Positions 1-12,945 of a stretch of 64,000 nt of DNA are shown here, piece by piece. Every line of letters begins with the position of its first letter. Positions within the stretch are counted from its first letter, which is position 1. Both the position numbers and the translations under genes were made by a program. Below the pieces are notes generated by a model that ran no database searches, had not been told where the DNA came from, and was given only the letters and a program-made list of their open reading frames with translations. Source of the DNA: Setoptus koraiensis (Eukaryota > Arthropoda); contig CM106585.1 in NCBI GenBank assembly GCA_048013815.1, forward strand, positions 10,974,001 through 11,038,000. The letters are read 5' to 3'.

Positions 1-460
1 CTAATGCGCGCAGTGGCATTTGGGAAAGGAGCAGGACTTTCTGGCAAAAGTGTCGGGCAACTCTTTTATCGAAATTGCCAAATTTTTCCCATTTGCCTAT
101 CACACTGCTATTCACAGTTTGTGAATCGCAGAGCCATGTCGCGCTGACAATATCATGTTTAACTAACTGTTGCAACGATTTCTCACTCAATTAGCATCAT
201 CGGATCGATACTGGTGTCGTCGAGCGTTATCAGCGTGGTGCTGTCGAAATGGTTTGGGCCCAGCCTCTGTTTTGGGCGCTTCTCAAGAGCGAAGAAGAGC
301 CTCGAGTCGAGCTAAACATTATATTTTATATTGTATAAATGATGTTATGATGACTAAATCTATATTATAGTGCAATTCGTATATTTAACTGTCCGTGCCA
401 TTTGCCTGTGTTTTATCTATATTGTGTTGGTCGTAATTAGAGGTCGCTCGTCGTTGCCAC

Positions 461-520
461 ACTGACCAACGCTGACCAACACTGACCAACGCTGACCGAC
501 ACTGACCGACACTGACCAAC
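461..520. repeat. 10 bp minisatellite, six units
   Basis: Six tandem 10-mers of consensus RCTGACCRAC run without interruption. Units differ only at the first base and at one A/G position. Confidence 0.9.
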
Positions 521-638
521 GGAGCGCACAGTGGATGCACACGGTAGCCGCACAGCAGTAGCAGCAACAACAGCAACAACAACAGCAGCAACGGGTGGTT
601 TACCTGATCGGAGCGGACATTTAGGCCACTTGCCCACC

Positions 639-639
<1 letters not shown>

Positions 640-683
<44 letters not shown>
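640..683. repeat. (CA)n microsatellite
   Basis: About 22 CA units in an uninterrupted run. Confidence 0.95.
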
Positions 684-686
<3 letters not shown>

Positions 687-1486
687 GCGAGCAAAGTGAA
701 TTACGTCAGTTTCACTTGATGCCGATCGCTGTTAGCTATCAACTATCAACTATCGGCTATTAGCTGTTCGTTGGGGCTAATGGCTAATAACGCACAGTTA
801 CGCAACTTGTAGTTGTTTTTGTTTCTTCTCTATGGACCAAAGTTACAGTTATTGGTCGTGTTGGCCCAGTTGTGTGTGTGTGTGTTCGAGGAACCGTTTA
901 GTTGGATACCGCAACACTGTATATAGGATATAAGAGAGTGAGTGCCAACGTTAGAATTAGTTTCGTCTTAGCACAGCGAGACAGCGAGCGAGCGAGCGAG
1001 AGAGAGAGAGAGAGAGCGAAATGGCAAGAGTATTATATAATGGCTTCATATTGGAGCAGACACATAGCGACTGGCAGCAGTTGCTCAGTTGATAGTTGAC
1101 GCAATAAAATGAAATGACCGATATATCGACGGATGCTTTTATTCTCATATTATTATTATTATTTGATTATCGGTGTGACTTTCGAGTGGCACCAACAACC
1201 GATGAGCGTCGCTACACAGCCGAGCGCTATGTGTGCCACATGGAGCGTGAGCGAGCGTTTATTTCAAAAGTATTCCAAGCGAGTTGAATGAAGCAAAACG
1301 ATGAGCCGACTGGCCGATGAGAAGCGACTTGTTGGTGTTTAGTGACCAACTGCGAACGCTTCTTCTTTTGTTCTTGTCGCTGTTGTCGCTGACCATTAGC
1401 CAGCGATTGCAGCGCACCACGGCGAGCAGCAAAAAGTGGTCTACGCAACAAAGAGGCCACCTGTCCATGGTTGCAGCATCGTCGGC

Positions 1487-1574
1487 GAGTCTCGTCGCAG
1501 TTTCGGCCGAGTCTCGTCGCAGTTTCGGCCGAGTCTCGTCGCAGTGGCGGCCGAGTCTCGTCGCAGTGGCGGCG
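1487..1574. repeat. 22 bp minisatellite, four units
   Basis: Four head-to-tail 22 bp units begin GAGTCTCGTCGCAG and end TTTCGGCC or TGGCGGCC. Since 22 is not a multiple of three, each unit shifts the frame, so the overlapping open frames on both strands are products of the array and not genes. Confidence 0.9.
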
Positions 1575-2460
1575 GCCAGTCTCAGCGGAGAGCGTCATGG
1601 GCATTAGCGCAGACATAGGTGTGAGTCGCTTGAAACAATCGTCAGCGATCGTCGAGGATCGCCGATGGCATCAAAACTGTTGTTGTCGTTGTTGTTGTTG
1701 TCGTTGTTTCTGTTGTTGCTGCTGCTGCTGCGTTTGCACCGTGTCCAACTGACCGACACTAACCGTTCCACGCAACCATACTGCACAACTTCACCTGTTG
1801 CCTGTCGCTCCTACGTTCACCTGCTTACCTGTTGGCCCGTTGGCCCGTTGGCCCAACTGTGATGATTCGCTGAACTTTTACTTATTTGTGGTGATGTTGT
1901 TGCCAACATGCACAAAGTGAGCGTTGTGTTCGTCGGCGATTGCCAATTGCGAAAAGTTGCCTCGTCGCGCCATTCGCTGTCACAACTGCTGTGCCTTTTG
2001 TGGATGCTCCCAAAGAACGCAACGAAACCAATGGTACAAAAGTAGCAAAAGTAGCTAAAGTATCGATTCTTTTTGCAATGTACGCGCCATGATCGCCCAG
2101 ATATCGCCACAACTCGCAGCCAATCGATGCCATCAGCTTGCTCGGCATCGGCGATTGGCGGCCATTTTTACCTTTTCGCTACCTAGGTAGTCGCTCTCTG
2201 GGTAGTCGGTGCTCTATCGGCTGGCTCTTTACGTAACACCTATTAATGTCCTCTAATCTGAACTTTGAGTTTCATCTCAACTCAATGTGTGCAATCATGA
2301 GCGATGTAACTCACTGTTTAAGACACTGTCCAATTAGATTAACGCACACTCAGCTTGGCTCACATCACGATACAGAATTAGGCATACGCTCGGATATACG
2401 CTCACATGTGCGCTCGGACACACACTTAGATATACCTTAGATATACATTTAGTTACACAT

Positions 2461-2540
2461 GTCCATGTCGGTCCATGTCGGTCCATGTCGAGCGATGTCG
2501 AGCCATGTCGAGCGATGCCGAGCCATGTCGAGCGATGGGG
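2461..2540. repeat. 10 bp minisatellite, eight units
   Basis: Eight 10-mers alternate between GTCCATGTCG and AGCGATGTCG-type units. A looser related pattern with repeated GCCGGCCAGCGAAA and TGGCTGGCCATCGA segments follows at 2819-2900. Confidence 0.9.
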
Positions 2541-4099
2541 CTGGCTCTGGCTGGAGTTTCAGGGAGTTTCACGAGGCGTCAAGGAGAGTTTAGAGTGGAG
2601 AGTCGGCAATGGAGAGTGGCGAGGACAGTATGAGAGCTGGTGAGCAACAGGTTGTGGCTGAGAGTGGCAGAAGCAACACTTTTGCAATTGTTGTGTAACA
2701 GTGCCAATGCCGAATCAATCAGGCATGAAAACATTAGAAAACAGCGATCGATGGCAAAAGTCTCACATGACGCCACTGCACAAGCGATCGCAACCGATTG
2801 CGAGCGACCATCACAAATGCCGGCCAGCGAAACGCCGGCCAGCGAAATGCTAGCGATCGACTGGCTGGCCATCGAATGGCTGGCCATCGACAGGCGAGCT
2901 GCGTCGAGACGCCGCTGAATTCGCTCACTGAAACATTGACTCATGACTCATTGACACTTGTCGTCGAGACTGATGAAGATGTGCCAATGCCGTCCAGTGC
3001 ACGCTGTCCATTGTGCACAGTCGACACACTTGTATATATTATTATGTCATTATGCAAATGACTACTTACACCAATGAATCAACGATGCGACCCAATGAGC
3101 CAACAATGAATGACACACACACACACACATCATATAATTGTGAACGGTAGCACGGTGGCCTCATATGATTGCATCATTGCGTCATCGTGTATCGTTCATT
3201 GATGAAGTGAAAAATTCACAACAAGAAAAGTTAAATAAGTAAACGAGACCAGGTGAGACAACAAAACACAGACAGCTTATTGAATATCTACTTTCGCTCG
3301 TCCAGTGGTCACCTGTTGACTGTGTTGACTGTGTTGCCATGCTGTCATGTTGCTGTTCTCACATGTACAAGTTATATGATGTAAGTTGATTCATCGAATG
3401 TGTGGCCACTGTGCGATACTTACTGCACGCTTATATGCAAATCATTGGCCCACTTGGTGGCCGCAACTGGACGACTGGACCATTCGACCTCTCGACCAGT
3501 GTGGCTCTCGACCAGTGTGGCACTCGACTACTGGAGCACTGGACAGGTGACATACAAACAAACAAACACTTGGCACACTACACGACAATTTGCTTCTAGT
3601 TCAGTGCTTCTTTTTAGCCTCGTTGGCCGCAAAGCCGACGCAGCGACAAATGTCCAAAGAAGCGACTAGCCAACTGAGCCGACGGTCGTCATTAACCTTC
3701 AATTAACTCGTAAAGTTAACCTGTAAATTGTGAGCCAATTGAAGTTGCTCCAGTGACACCGCCGGCAGCCAACGATTTCAAAAGGACACTTTCAACTGCA
3801 CACATACTGACCAAATTGTACAATTGACCATACAGTCAGATGATCTGATTATCAGTTGATTTAATTTGGCCAGCTCAACTGAAGATTTCACAGCTCACTC
3901 AGGCAACTTGTTGGCCGCTACTGCCCACACTACAATGCACTAAACAATAGACTTATATCAGATAGATAATGGATAGTCGTCAACAAGTGACAGCCACAAT
4001 TAAGCATGCCCTAAGCATCCCCTATCGAAAGTAACAGCCAGCAAACGATCAAATGAGATCAAATTACAGCTTCAATTTAATTAGTTGTTAGTAAGCTCT

Positions 4100-4101
<2 letters not shown>

Positions 4102-4153
<52 letters not shown>
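4102..4153. repeat. (CA)n microsatellite
   Basis: About 26 uninterrupted CA units. Confidence 0.95.
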
Positions 4154-4157
<4 letters not shown>

Positions 4158-5481
4158 ATATATCTTAAATCAAGGTTATTATCACCTGAACGGGCAGCGT
4201 CTGTTGAGTGGGCTTTGTTTCTTTGTTATCTCACAGACCAATGCCAACGAATGCTCGTGTCATGTTTATACTGCATTGATGAACTGTATCAATACTGCAA
4301 TAATGTAAACAATACAACTCGAAAATCGAAACCGATATTCAAACCCATTTGCCATATGTAATGCCAAATAATAAAGCAACCACGGCCAACAAATCTCTAA
4401 ATATAGCTATTACATAACTTTATCCGCTTATTCTACTGTCTGATTGACAAGTTGTCGAATGGCTGAGTTATCCGATTGAGTTGACCAGGCGCCAAGGTTA
4501 TGCGGGTCACACCACAAACCAATACAATGTAATATAATGTGCATTGCATAACCACTTGCACTTGATTGTATACATAAATATATAAAATATAATAATGTAT
4601 ATATTTTGTAGTTGTTGCAAACTGGCCACAGACGTATATTTGCGCAGATCATATTTACAGTTAAAAGCGTCATGACACACAAAGTGACACAGTAACAATT
4701 TGTAACTAAATTTGAATCTCTAATCCCACAGCAAGGTGATAGTTTGTTTTTTGTGTCTACCAATCAATGTAATCCGGCGGGCATGCGATACATCATATAA
4801 TAGCGAAAGATAGCAAATAATAGCACAAAAAATGTATCCATGGTGTGCAATGAAGGCAGCAAATTAAATTAATTAGATATCTGGCTGTGTCTTATGAGAT
4901 TGTAACAATGAGTGCACTTTTTGACACAATAATACCAACAACTTATAAGTAACGAGACTGCCGATTCTTGTCTATTGTTGTGCAACAATAGACAACCAGC
5001 AACTTGTAACGTTCCCTTGGCTTGTGTATTAAAACAAGCCGCTAAACTAGTTACACGCTAATGGCATAGACATGATGACATGATATAACTGTATCATGTT
5101 CACCTGTCTCACCTGTTGTTATGGCTCAAACACGACATACCAACAGTGTTTGAGATAACAACAGTGTTTGGGATAACAACAGTGCGGCGGCCCGACAACG
5201 AGACCAACAAAAAGAAGATATCGCAAGCTTATTTCCACTGCATTGTATTGTATTCCGGCCAGTGATACAGATGACCGACAAACAAGACCAACTAACAATT
5301 GTAGTCTCAGCTGACGACAGCCACCGATGATGGTCACCGCTAACCACAATTAAATATTACCTAATGTCTCTCATGTAATGACCATGTTAATAATGAAAAT
5401 TTATTTTTACATAATCATATTGTTGTCACAGGAAACAAATTCAATTATCATAATTCTCTCCTTCTCTTGCCACTCGATCTC

Positions 5482-5532
5482 CAATTCCAGCTCCAATTCC
5501 AGCTCTAATTCCAACTCCAATTCTAATTCCAT
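5482..5532. repeat. Degenerate TCCAAT/TCCAGC array
   Basis: Tandem hexamer-type units such as CCAATT and CCAGCT give a short serine/asparagine-coding run on the plus strand. I read this as simple sequence, not a gene. Confidence 0.7.
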
Positions 5533-6700
5533 TCATAGTCTCGATATTTTGCCAACATTAATGATCATCATTATTTTTATCATTTTCCAGACGGTGTGTG
5601 TGTGTGTGTGTCCAACTTTCGATTTGACCTGACACATTAATGACACACGATGGCAAAAACAAAAGTCGAAACAACTATTCACTATTTACAGTTTGTATAG
5701 TATCCGTTGCGGAAAACTTTTGATCGTCGGTGGCGCCCTCTCTGGATTATTCAGATCATTTGTTATGGATCTTGGATTCTTTGCGAATCATTCTTGATCA
5801 TCTCATTCGCTGTCAAGTTGTCTCATAAGTAGTAACGCCACGATCTATGCGATCCATTCGTCCAGGTGACGAACATGGCGACACTAATCAATGAGCAGAC
5901 GTTGGAATTTTGAGCAATATTGTCGCATTGTTGACGAACGCAACCTTGATTCATCTAGACCCGACCCAGCCGAGTTAGTTGTTTTAGTTGGTGCTGGGGG
6001 CGCCTCTAAGTAACCAGTTGATTGATAAATACACACAGACACACTGTAAATGTATATGTGCCGATGGATGACATAAGATTACCAAGGTCAACATGACAGG
6101 TGTGTCGCTATTAGTCGCACGACCCCTGTTGTTCAATGATGAGTGATGCAATGATGGAATAGTTGCGGTGATGAGTAAAAAAAAGACGCGCTCATATATT
6201 GATTATTGATTGGTGGCGAGATATTATTATTATATTTATATCAATTTGGCAAGCTTGTTGCCTTTGTTTGCTCCATATACGTTGTTCACGTTGAGTCTGT
6301 AATTAATATATCCACTACTTACTGCATGTCGACTCGACATGACGCTCTCACACATTGATGATAATATAAATTATCTATTTGCGTTACAATTATTTTGTTA
6401 CAACAATTATGTGACACTTGTGACTCATTATCACACGCACGCACACACCATAATATGATATTAGTAATATCTGATGATAAAATAATAATAATAATGTATA
6501 TTATTAGATAACTTGACAGCTATTGGCGCAACACACTATGTTAGATGATTGTATGTATTTCATCATCTATGTCACTAATCAACAAAGATTAGACAACCAC
6601 CGTTGCTATCTATGACGAGTTGCTCAAGTCCACTAGCTGTCATTAACTAAATAACTTTGTTTGCTCATTAATTAACCACTAGCTTTGTGACTAAAATAGA

Positions 6701-8848
6701 TATAAAGATAAATGTTGCTCTTGTTGAACTAACAAAATTGTGAGCAAAACTATTGTTGTTGTACTATTGTATTTTGTGCTCTGTTCTTCGGCAAATCTAC
6801 GGTCTTACCTAAGTCTCGCGACTCAAGTGCCGGATCGATATACATATAACATCACCTACACTAACTATACTAATTATGGGACACATATTGTGTGGCCTAG
6901 CTTTTTGTTTTTAGTTGTTGCAAACTCTCAATCTTGTGTCAGCCCTATTATGTCGTAATACATATTAGTCGTCTATCTATAACAGTGGAAAGGCACCAAG
7001 TGATAAGACTATTTATCTATTACATGATTGCACAATTGAGTGTTATATTTATTTACATGTTGTCGTTGTTGCCAGTATTTCCGCAAGATTTAGTCTCAAC
7101 AAAAATCAAATCCATACAACCACATACAATATACACCTGTCTAGCGGGCCAAACTTATCTAGGTTCAAACCCCTTTCTCTTTTTTCTTCACATCAGTGAA
7201 AGTTTTGTGTATCTCAGACAAGAAGCTCAAACAGTTTTATACCGCCGACTTCGCAAGTTCCGATAGTCGGTATCAAGGACAATAGAAAGGGATAAATATT
7301 CAATATAGTCCAAAATACTGCAACCGATACAGACTTATCACCGGTATAACACAATGTATGTGCATAAATAGCACCTCCCAATTACTCAGACGCTCTTTCT
7401 TTTTATCACCGTCATCAACTGAGTAATTCAGTGATAAAGGTTGAAAATGTTGCGATCATTAATCTCTTTAGTGTGTAAGCTAGATATGGAGTTTGATATG
7501 GCTCGCGAACTGCCGGAGCAAATGTCCTCGGATTAGAAACCTGATAGCAATGGCATTAAGTTAGATAGATATGACGAGCAACAATTTTGAACATAGTTAT
7601 AGCATTCAATTGTAACAACTGTATAAAATATATAGCAGTTTCTATTGTTCAGTCGGTTCCCATCAAGTAGCAGATTCTTTTGATTATAATAGATGGTTGC
7701 TTGAGTTTGAATGCACCTCTCCAATAATTGATGACACACGCGACGAAATGAACTCAAATGCGATTCCAGAGCCAATTCCAATCCAGACAGAATATATTAA
7801 TTCTCACTTAACTAATATCGATGATGTAGAATATCTATACTACAATTATTTCTCTAATCTAATTTTAGCCCAGAGCCACTAATCGAATAATCCTATTGCA
7901 AACTATTCATATACACACAATTCAAGAGAGAATAGTTTAGTTGAACTTGGCATCCTGCGTGATTTTGTGCGATCATACAAGAGACTAAGTAGCGATACAA
8001 ATTCCAACTTGACGACAGGAAATTTAGTCATTCTAAACTAGACATTAAATCATCATTCAAGCAGACTGGAATAAATTATCGGGCACTTTTAAATTCTTAC
8101 TTAACGATTCAGTTGAATTTCGGTTATGATAGAAGCTCTGGTCGCCAAATGTTATACGTCACTGGAAATTGTTGCAACAAAATCGCTTCGCACAAGTCCG
8201 TTAGCAGTCTACCATTATTAGCTGGGCAAGTAAGTGTTGAAAAAGTTCTTTGTGTTACCTCATTCCTTTCTAGTCAATTATTTAGCAAGTCACAGTAACT
8301 TATTTCCAATAAATGAGTAGTCGTGTTTGTTATGAATTCTTTCAAGTAGAGTGCATTGTTCCAGAAGCGACAAAAATCAAATATGTTCTCCAAAATTGTA
8401 ACTTCAAGATTTTGCAACGGATTGCTCTTAGTTTATCTGGAGAAAAAACTCTGAGTCTCGAATGGGATTTGTTTTGAGGGCTTGGCTCTCGTTAGGGATA
8501 AATTCTTGCATCACACAATGTGCCATCTATATTCATCAACTCGAAGATGCTAAATGATCTCTAAACCAACATCCTGTGTGACGGGCCCCAAAGCAGCAGT
8601 TCAGAGACATGAAATAGTTTATACTCTTTATATTGTTTTTCTCTCTTTTTCTATTTCTGCCATTTTTCCCACAATAGAAACAAATGAATGGACACCTGCT
8701 GAATAATAGGTGAACCATTATCGATTGGAGATTGACCACTACTGTGTTTGAAACAGGACAATATTGATGTGATGATAAATTGTTTGAAATATTTGTTCGC
8801 TGCTAATAGGGCCACCGTGAATATACGTAACATAGCGCAAAGTCAACT
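6701..8848. other. Spacer upstream of NCLX with unassigned coding-like stretches
   Basis: Three plus-strand stretches (about 6934-7266, 7616-7882 and 8000-8298) stay open for 90-110 codons each without being low complexity. None has a convincing ATG start, and I recognise no family in any of them. The last contains a good donor-like CAA|GTAAGT at about 8229 and an acceptor-like CGACAG near 8021. They could be exons of an unknown gene, remnants of one, or chance. A 10 bp inverted pair (AATTACTCAG / CTGAGTAATT) lies at about 7379-7427. Confidence 0.3.
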
Positions 8849-11511
8849 ATGGACACGAAGCCGTGTTTTCTGGTTAATAATCTAACCGATATTTTGGAAC
8901 AATGTGACTTCTTGGATCAAAATGATTGCCTAGAGACTGACTCTGTGATAGATTATGTTAAATTAATTTACTGTGATATTGGTAACGAATATCAATTTGA
9001 GGGCATCATCCTACTGGTTGCAATACTCATTCTACTATTCATAGGTCTTGGCGCTGCCGCAAACGAATTCCTTTGTCCCTCTCTGTTAGCCCTGGCTAGG
9101 ATTTTAGGCATGTCGGATAGTGTGGCCGGAGTGACATTACTGGCCTTCGGCAATGGCTGTCCGGACATATTTTCATCGATAGCGGCCGCCTCAGACGACA
9201 GACCCGAATTGATAATAGGTGAACTGTTGGGAGCGGGCATATTTTGTACATCAATAGTATCCGGTTTGATATTTGTAAGCAACGATTTCGCTCTGGCGTG
9301 TCGACCCATGCTAAGGGACACAACATTTTATCTGGTGAGCGCCTATCTTGTTTGGCTGTGCTGTTGGTATGGCCAAATAAGGTTCCTCTACGCCATTGGA
9401 TTCATCGGTATCTACATCGTTTATCTTATGGTGGCACTTCTGGGCCAGGCCGTGCATCGTCGACAGAATGTCCCGCAAGAGAAAAAATCCAATCGTAACC
9501 AGTCAAGTAATAATAATACTAATAATAATAATAATACCAGCATCAGAGGCAGTGATAATGAGGCATTCGTTGGTGATATTGGTGGCAATAATAATAGTAA
9601 CTATAAAAATAATAATAATAATAACAACAACAACAAACAACAACAGGTCCAAAAGAACAATGCGCAAAATTCAAAAATGAAAATTTGTACAGAAAATGAA
9701 ACGAAAGTTTCTCAGAAAAGCAATAAGTGCAACGGTGTAAATGGCAAACGAAGAGATGATTGCGACAGCAATGATTTCGACCATGCAAGTAGTCAAAATG
9801 AAATACGACAACAAAATGAAAATATGTTCACCATCACTAAATCGCCTCGTAATGCAATTATGTCGCAGCTCAAATTGTCCTCTCTGTCGGAAGAATACGA
9901 CGACAATGCCAACGTAACTCTCAAAAGATACACTTCGTTGCCAGAGAGGAATCGATCGGTTCGTAGAGACTCTAGCGCCTTTCAAAGTCATCTCAAAAAT
10001 TCACTGTTGGCTATGACTGATTTCAACCGAAACAATTGTCACCATGATGACATTGAATGTGATTCGAACTACAATGGCAACGACTCTACAAACGCGACAA
10101 CTGTGTCGTCTACAGCAACCTTCCGAAGTGCAAACGACGAAAAAGTTTCCATTGCAATCAAATGGATAGATTTGGATGAGGATAATAACAGAGGAATGTC
10201 ATCTCAGGCGCCAAGGGTCGTTGTTGTCGGTAGCAACAGCAAATTCAATGAGGCACGCAAGCAAGATGATAAAGGTTTTAATAGGACGACAAAGAAATAC
10301 GACAATTATGGATCTATTATAAGTAGTGAAAATAGCTCAGTTGTGTGCCCAAACGACAGCAACAGCAGCGATATGAATAGATCAATAATAAAAATATGTG
10401 GATCATCTACAGTTGTGGTGAGTAGTAACAGCAACAACGAGGGCCAGCTACCAGAAAAAGGATCTCATATGGACATAGACAAAATCAATATGCAATTCAA
10501 TGCTATTGAGCAAGAAACAAAAGCCAAACTCTCAGCCAGTGAATTAGCCTCACAAACAGATCTCAACGAATGGGACGATTTCCTTTTGCATGTTTGTCCG
10601 ATAGACTTCAATGATTGGCGCAACGCCACCATGTTTAGCAAGATATTTGAATTAGCCAGAGTAAGTCGCCTGTTATCATCTATGTAATGGTGGTTTGTCT
10701 GATTAATCAGACTCGAGCAATCCAACACTAATTAATATATTAATTATATCAATCAAATGTATATATGTAGGCACCCATATTCTTTATCATGTTGATGACG
10801 ATACCCGTGCTGGATTATGAATGCAAACGAGACAATTGGTGCCGCATATTACAAGGAATACATTGTATCACGGTGCCAATAGCAATTACAATGCTCACTC
10901 AGACAGCTCAATTAGAGACATGCATATTTAGTTTACCTCTATACTCTATAATAATATTGCCAGGATTTTTGCTTGCCACTATTCTAGTGAAAACATCAGA
11001 ATATTTGTCGCCGCCAAAATATCATCAGCTGTTCGCCTATATAGGTTTTCTAATGTCCATCGTATGGATATATAGTCTGGCAAATGAAGTTATTAGCCTA
11101 CTTAAGACAATAGGTATTATATTTAGTTTAAGTGATGCCGCCATTGGTTTAGGCATTCTTGCATGGGGCAACAGTTTGGGCGATATTGTTGCCAATTTAA
11201 CTCTGGCAAGATCCGGATATCCGCGTATGGCCATTGGAGCTTGTATAGGCGCACCATTATTAAATTTATTATTGGGCTTTGGATTGTCATTTAGTATATC
11301 GTTAGGTCCAAGCGGAATATCAAGTGTTCAATACAGCACCATGACCACATTGCTCTATGCCACTATAACTACTATTCTAATATCATTGATGCTATCCACA
11401 TTGTTACCTGCTAGTATATCAAAAAAATACTTTGGTTATGCACTCATATCGATGTATTTAATTTATTTTGTAACGGCAATATGTATAGAATATGGTCTAT
11501 TATTCGGCTGA
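8849..11511 (+). CDS. Mitochondrial sodium/calcium (lithium) exchanger NCLX, SLC8B1 family
   Basis: Exports Ca2+ from the mitochondrial matrix in exchange for Na+ or Li+ in the family's characterised members. CDS is join(8849..10660,10771..11511), 850 aa. Intron 10661-10770 (110 bp) has donor AGA|GTAAGT and acceptor TGTAG| in phase 0, and rejoining restores the family's LARAPIFFIM...IPVLDY segment. The alpha-1 repeat lies at about residues 95-116 (GVTLLAFGNG, PDIF) and alpha-2 at about 729-765 (GILAWGNSLGD, LARSGYPRMA); both hold the Asn/Asp ion-site residues, and hydrophobic membrane segments surround them. Human NCLX is 584 aa. The excess is a hydrophilic, Asn-rich loop at about 205-600 with runs coded by AAT/AAC microsatellite, between the two membrane halves. 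The start is the first ATG before a Cys-rich lumenal N-terminus like the family's. An ATTAAA at 11754-11759 is a possible polyadenylation signal. Confidence 0.95.
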
Positions 11512-12345
11512 GATGCGCTCTAATATCCAGATATTTGTGTGTTGGTGTCCCATCTATGCCATCTATTGTTTGCCCGACATCACTGACATGATATGAGATT
11601 GAGACAATTGTCGCTCGAGCAGCAATGTGACAATGTGATTTACTTGACGCTTGGTAAATGACCCAAATGAGAACAGACAGACTACTGACTGTATGTACTT
11701 ATGTAACGTTTATGTATCGTACAACTCGGCTGAAATTGTAAATCAGTTTCAACATTAAACACGATAATCTCATTTTTTGTCATTTGTCGTCACTCACCAC
11801 CGTTGATTGTTGTTACTTTACTTTATATCACTTTATATCCGATTTGTATACTCTGCACACTGCTTGCCACATGATAAATGTGTCGTGATAAGTTGTGGCG
11901 TGTCACACAAAAACGATTAGAGACGATTAGATTTAATATTTAAGGAAAAATCACAACAGGATTAGACTGTTCAGCTATGTTGTAGGCACTTTGTGTTTCT
12001 CGACTCTCGATATATTATCGTCAGCGACTGTATATTGTTAGTCAGCGTGTTGAAGATTACGACTGTATATTTTTAATTATGTGCAATTGATACGTGATCA
12101 CTAGTGCTGTCTGTCTTATCATCATACAGCGAGTATAGTCTAGATATATCCATGTCTGCGATACATTGCGTTTTTTAGCAAAATATCCAGATAATAGCAA
12201 GACGAGACGAGCGAACAATTTTCAAGATTGCAACAGCCCTTGATACATACATATTATCATACTATGTGTCACATTGTTAATTGTTTGATTTGACTAACAA
12301 AAGATAATGCAACTTTCAACTTACAATATCAACTTACAACAGTTA
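11512..12345. other. NCLX 3' flank and spacer
   Basis: AT-rich sequence with no ORF I can support. The first ~100 bp also have a diverged counterpart at about 14340-14460, so the NCLX duplication ran past the stop codon. Confidence 0.6.
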
Positions 12346-12349
12346 CAGT

Positions 12350-12945
12350 GCAAAGTTGTAGTTGGCGCTTTATAGGACACACAACAAATGGTCACAACAA
12401 CAACGACATGCAACAACGACATACAACAACGACATGCAACAACGACATGCAAAACACATGCAATTTACATGATGTTGCACGACGTGCATGCTCAACGTAT
12501 GTTTTATTATTGGTGCATAAATGTATAAATAATATACCCACAATAAACAATAGACAACATAAAGTCGACATAAGTCAAACCATAAGCAAATCAAACCAAT
12601 TGAATCAAATCAAAGCCAAGTTGTAAGTTGAGCCAAGTTGGCTGTTGTTTGTGTTGTTGTTTGTTTACAAATGTTTGTGTCCGTGACCAACAAGCCAACA
12701 TATTATATTAGTAATATGTACGCTGACCACTAGGCGAACCATCCGGCTAATTGAGGTCACTGCTGGGTCTATTATTTACCTATGAATACGTTTGTTTGCA
12801 CGTATTGGTGTTCTGATCAATTGAAGTTGGTCAATTGGTTTGTTCAATGTGAATATTGACTGCAGTGTTCTATTTTACTCGTAGTGGTTCTCCTGGTGCG
12901 ACCACCAACAATGCTAAATTGCAAACAAGATATTACATTGCAGCA
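12350..12945. repeat. Copy 1 of a ~600 bp duplicated segment
   Basis: Aligns collinearly with 16730-17395. Shared blocks include CTTTATAGGAC, CGTATGTTTTATTATTGG, GTGCATAAATGTATAA, AAAGTCGACATAAGT, GCTGACCACTAGGCGA, TATTTACCTATGAATA and GCGACCACCAACAATGC. I judge about 75-85% identity outside small indels. Both copies carry an AATAAA, so the unit may include a former 3' UTR. Its right end runs straight into the NCLX pseudogene. Confidence 0.85.

Larger units (their letters stand above)
1..6700. other. AT-rich spacer, no supported gene
   Basis: No reading frame in this stretch looks like a protein; the open frames come from simple repeats such as the CA and TTG runs. It holds the tandem arrays listed separately (461-520, 640-683, 1487-1574, 2461-2540, 4102-4153, 5482-5532). 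If regulatory elements for a neighbouring gene lie here I cannot see them. Confidence 0.6.

Noticed and set aside
1436-1752. Several overlapping plus-strand frames of 60-96 codons
   Set aside because: They arise from the 22 bp minisatellite and a TTG/CTG run; the unit length changes frame and no true coding signal remains.
7155-7180. tRNA-like GGTTCAAACCC element
   Set aside because: It resembles a T-arm, but no A-box or matching acceptor and anticodon stems can be found upstream.
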